Position numbers and translations under genes: made by a program. This document shows positions 52,673-53,373 of a stretch of DNA of 53,373 nt, in pieces. Position 1 is the first letter of the stretch. Each line of letters starts with the position of its first letter. The DNA is from Spirochaetia bacterium (GTDB lineage Bacteria > Spirochaetota > Leptospiria > Turneriellales > JAOUFE01), in contig JAOUFY010000012.1 of assembly GCA_029857955.1 (NCBI GenBank), positions 1-53,373 of the forward strand. Reading direction: 5' to 3'. The notes below the pieces were generated by a model. That model had not been told where the DNA came from and ran no database searches. It saw nothing but the letters and a program-made list of their open reading frames with translations.

Positions 52673-53373
52673 ATGCAGCACTTTAAAATTGAAGGCGGGT
52701 ACCCTGTACAGGGAACCATTCGGCCCCAGGGAAATAAAAACGAAGCTTTACCGGTCATTTGTGCGGCCATTATGTCGACTCAACCTGTAGTCATTCACAA
52801 TATCCCTGATATTGAGGATGTTCGAAATCTTTTAAAAATTATACGTACTTTAGGCGCAGAAGTAAATCACATTAAAAAGGGCGATAGCCATTCACTTGAA
52901 ATTCATGCGGCTGAAATCACCACATCCGAATTATCGGAAGAACTTACTTCCTCTATTCGCGGTTCGATTACCCTGATTGCGCCTTTGCTTGCCAGAAAAA
53001 AACAGGTTTATATGCCAAAACCTGGCGGAGATAAAATTGGCCGCCGGCGTGTCGACACACACCTTCTTGCGCTTGAAGCCCTTGGCGCAAAAATTGAAAT
53101 ATCCAGAGAAGGTTATTTTATAAAAGCTGAAAAGTTAATTGGAACAGAAATACTTCTTGATGAAGCTTCGGTAACCGGAACAGAAAATGCTGTCATGGCG
53201 GCATCCGTTGCACATGGAAAAACAGTAATAGAAAATGCAGCCAGCGAACCACATGTTCAGGGTTTATGCCGTATGCTTGTTTCGCAGGGCGTAAAAATAG
53301 AAGGCATTGGCAGTAATATTCTTACCATTTATGGCCTGGGTGATGCATCAAATTTAAAAGGAACAGAACACTG
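52673..53373 (+). CDS. murA: UDP-GlcNAc enolpyruvyl transferase, partial (window edge)
   Basis: MurA performs the first committed step of peptidoglycan synthesis. Only the N-terminal 233 residues are in the window. K22-N23 ([10 protein letters not shown]) and R96 (SSIRGSITL) match the substrate-binding positions. In the loop where most MurA proteins have the fosfomycin-binding Cys (GGCAIG; Cys115 in E. coli), this one has Asp120: [15 protein letters not shown]. Asp at this position is known from Mycobacterium, Chlamydia and Borrelia MurA and gives fosfomycin resistance. The ATG is directly after the dapB stop, so the three genes form one operon. Confidence 0.95.
   Translation, partial: MQHFKIEGGYPVQGTIRPQGNKNEALPVICAAIMSTQPVVIHNIPDIEDVRNLLKIIRTLGAEVNHIKKGDSHSLEIHAAEITTSELSEELTSSIRGSITLIAPLLARKKQVYMPKPGGDKIGRRRVDTHLLALEALGAKIEISREGYFIKAEKLIGTEILLDEASVTGTENAVMAASVAHGKTVIENAASEPHVQGLCRMLVSQGVKIEGIGSNILTIYGLGDASNLKGTEH

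Noticed and set aside
52560..52790. Plus-strand frame across the dapB/murA junction
   Set aside because: It overlaps dapB and murA in another frame and has no protein-like features.
1..53373. tRNA or rRNA genes
   Set aside because: None was recognised by eye on either strand. Absence is not proven without a covariance search.

Overview
The window is AT-rich chromosomal DNA from a Gram-negative (diderm) bacterium: several proteins carry signal peptides, and at least two end in outer-membrane beta-barrel-like domains. The combination of a three-gene split transhydrogenase, an ATP/ADP-translocase-like MFS/HEAT/cyclic-nucleotide fusion, a 7TMR-DISM diguanylate cyclase and a MurA with Asp at the catalytic Cys position would suit a spirochaete of the Leptospirales type. 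That placement is an inference; no rRNA or tRNA gene was seen.

Layout. 1-184: probable 5' end of a group II intron, transcribed leftward and starting just after pntB. 194-3147: pntAA-pntAB-pntB transhydrogenase operon. 3243-3560: a decayed gene. 3959-14834: a defence island on the minus strand, read hsdR, hsdM, a two-gene unknown module, a 5'-truncated DUF1016/YhcG nuclease, hsdS, and a 1100-residue helical protein. Four copies of a palindromic element (ends aaccacgaa/ttcgtggtt) lie in this island and nowhere else that I found. One adds exactly 24 in-frame residues to HsdS. The island is bracketed by GC-rich hairpins that share a 13-bp core in inverted orientation. 14981-18505: a small conserved-looking protein, a CPBP protease, a purine/uracil-type permease and a truncated membrane sensor. 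18657-22481: a very large transporter/HEAT/cNMP protein split by one in-frame stop. 22669-24591: small membrane protein, exported protein and UbiA-like protein. 24588-27552: CDF metal transporter, membrane proteins, a decayed IS4-type transposase and a relic of an MvaI/BcnI restriction enzyme. 27817-29466: a long charged-helix/beta-barrel protein. 30029-37757: AlkD-like repair protein, KtrAB potassium uptake, His-rich barrel, small membrane proteins, CPA2 antiporter and a degenerate hemerythrin. 38054-42745: SNF2 helicase, a 22-bp-period noncoding array, and radA. 42820-44559: diguanylate cyclase. 44625-44781: a MITE-like inverted repeat. 44816-47951: sulfur-trafficking cluster (Rrf2 regulator, TSUP exporter, TusA, DsrE2, DsrE, DsrF, DsrH). 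48268-50817: small exported proteins, CobB/CbiA and an orphan antitoxin-like protein. 50991-53373: dapA, dapB, murA (cut by the window edge).

How they work together. The pnt operon balances NADH and NADPH across the membrane potential. KtrAB, the CPA2 antiporter and the CDF exporter handle K+, Na+/H+ and divalent metals. The tus/dsr cluster passes persulfide sulfur between carrier proteins, with a sulfite/sulfonate-type exporter and a probable Rrf2 switch beside it. dapA-dapB-murA is a cell-wall precursor operon. The strongest candidates for something new are the unknown components inside the hsd operon, the in-frame palindromic elements, and the 22-bp array upstream of radA.
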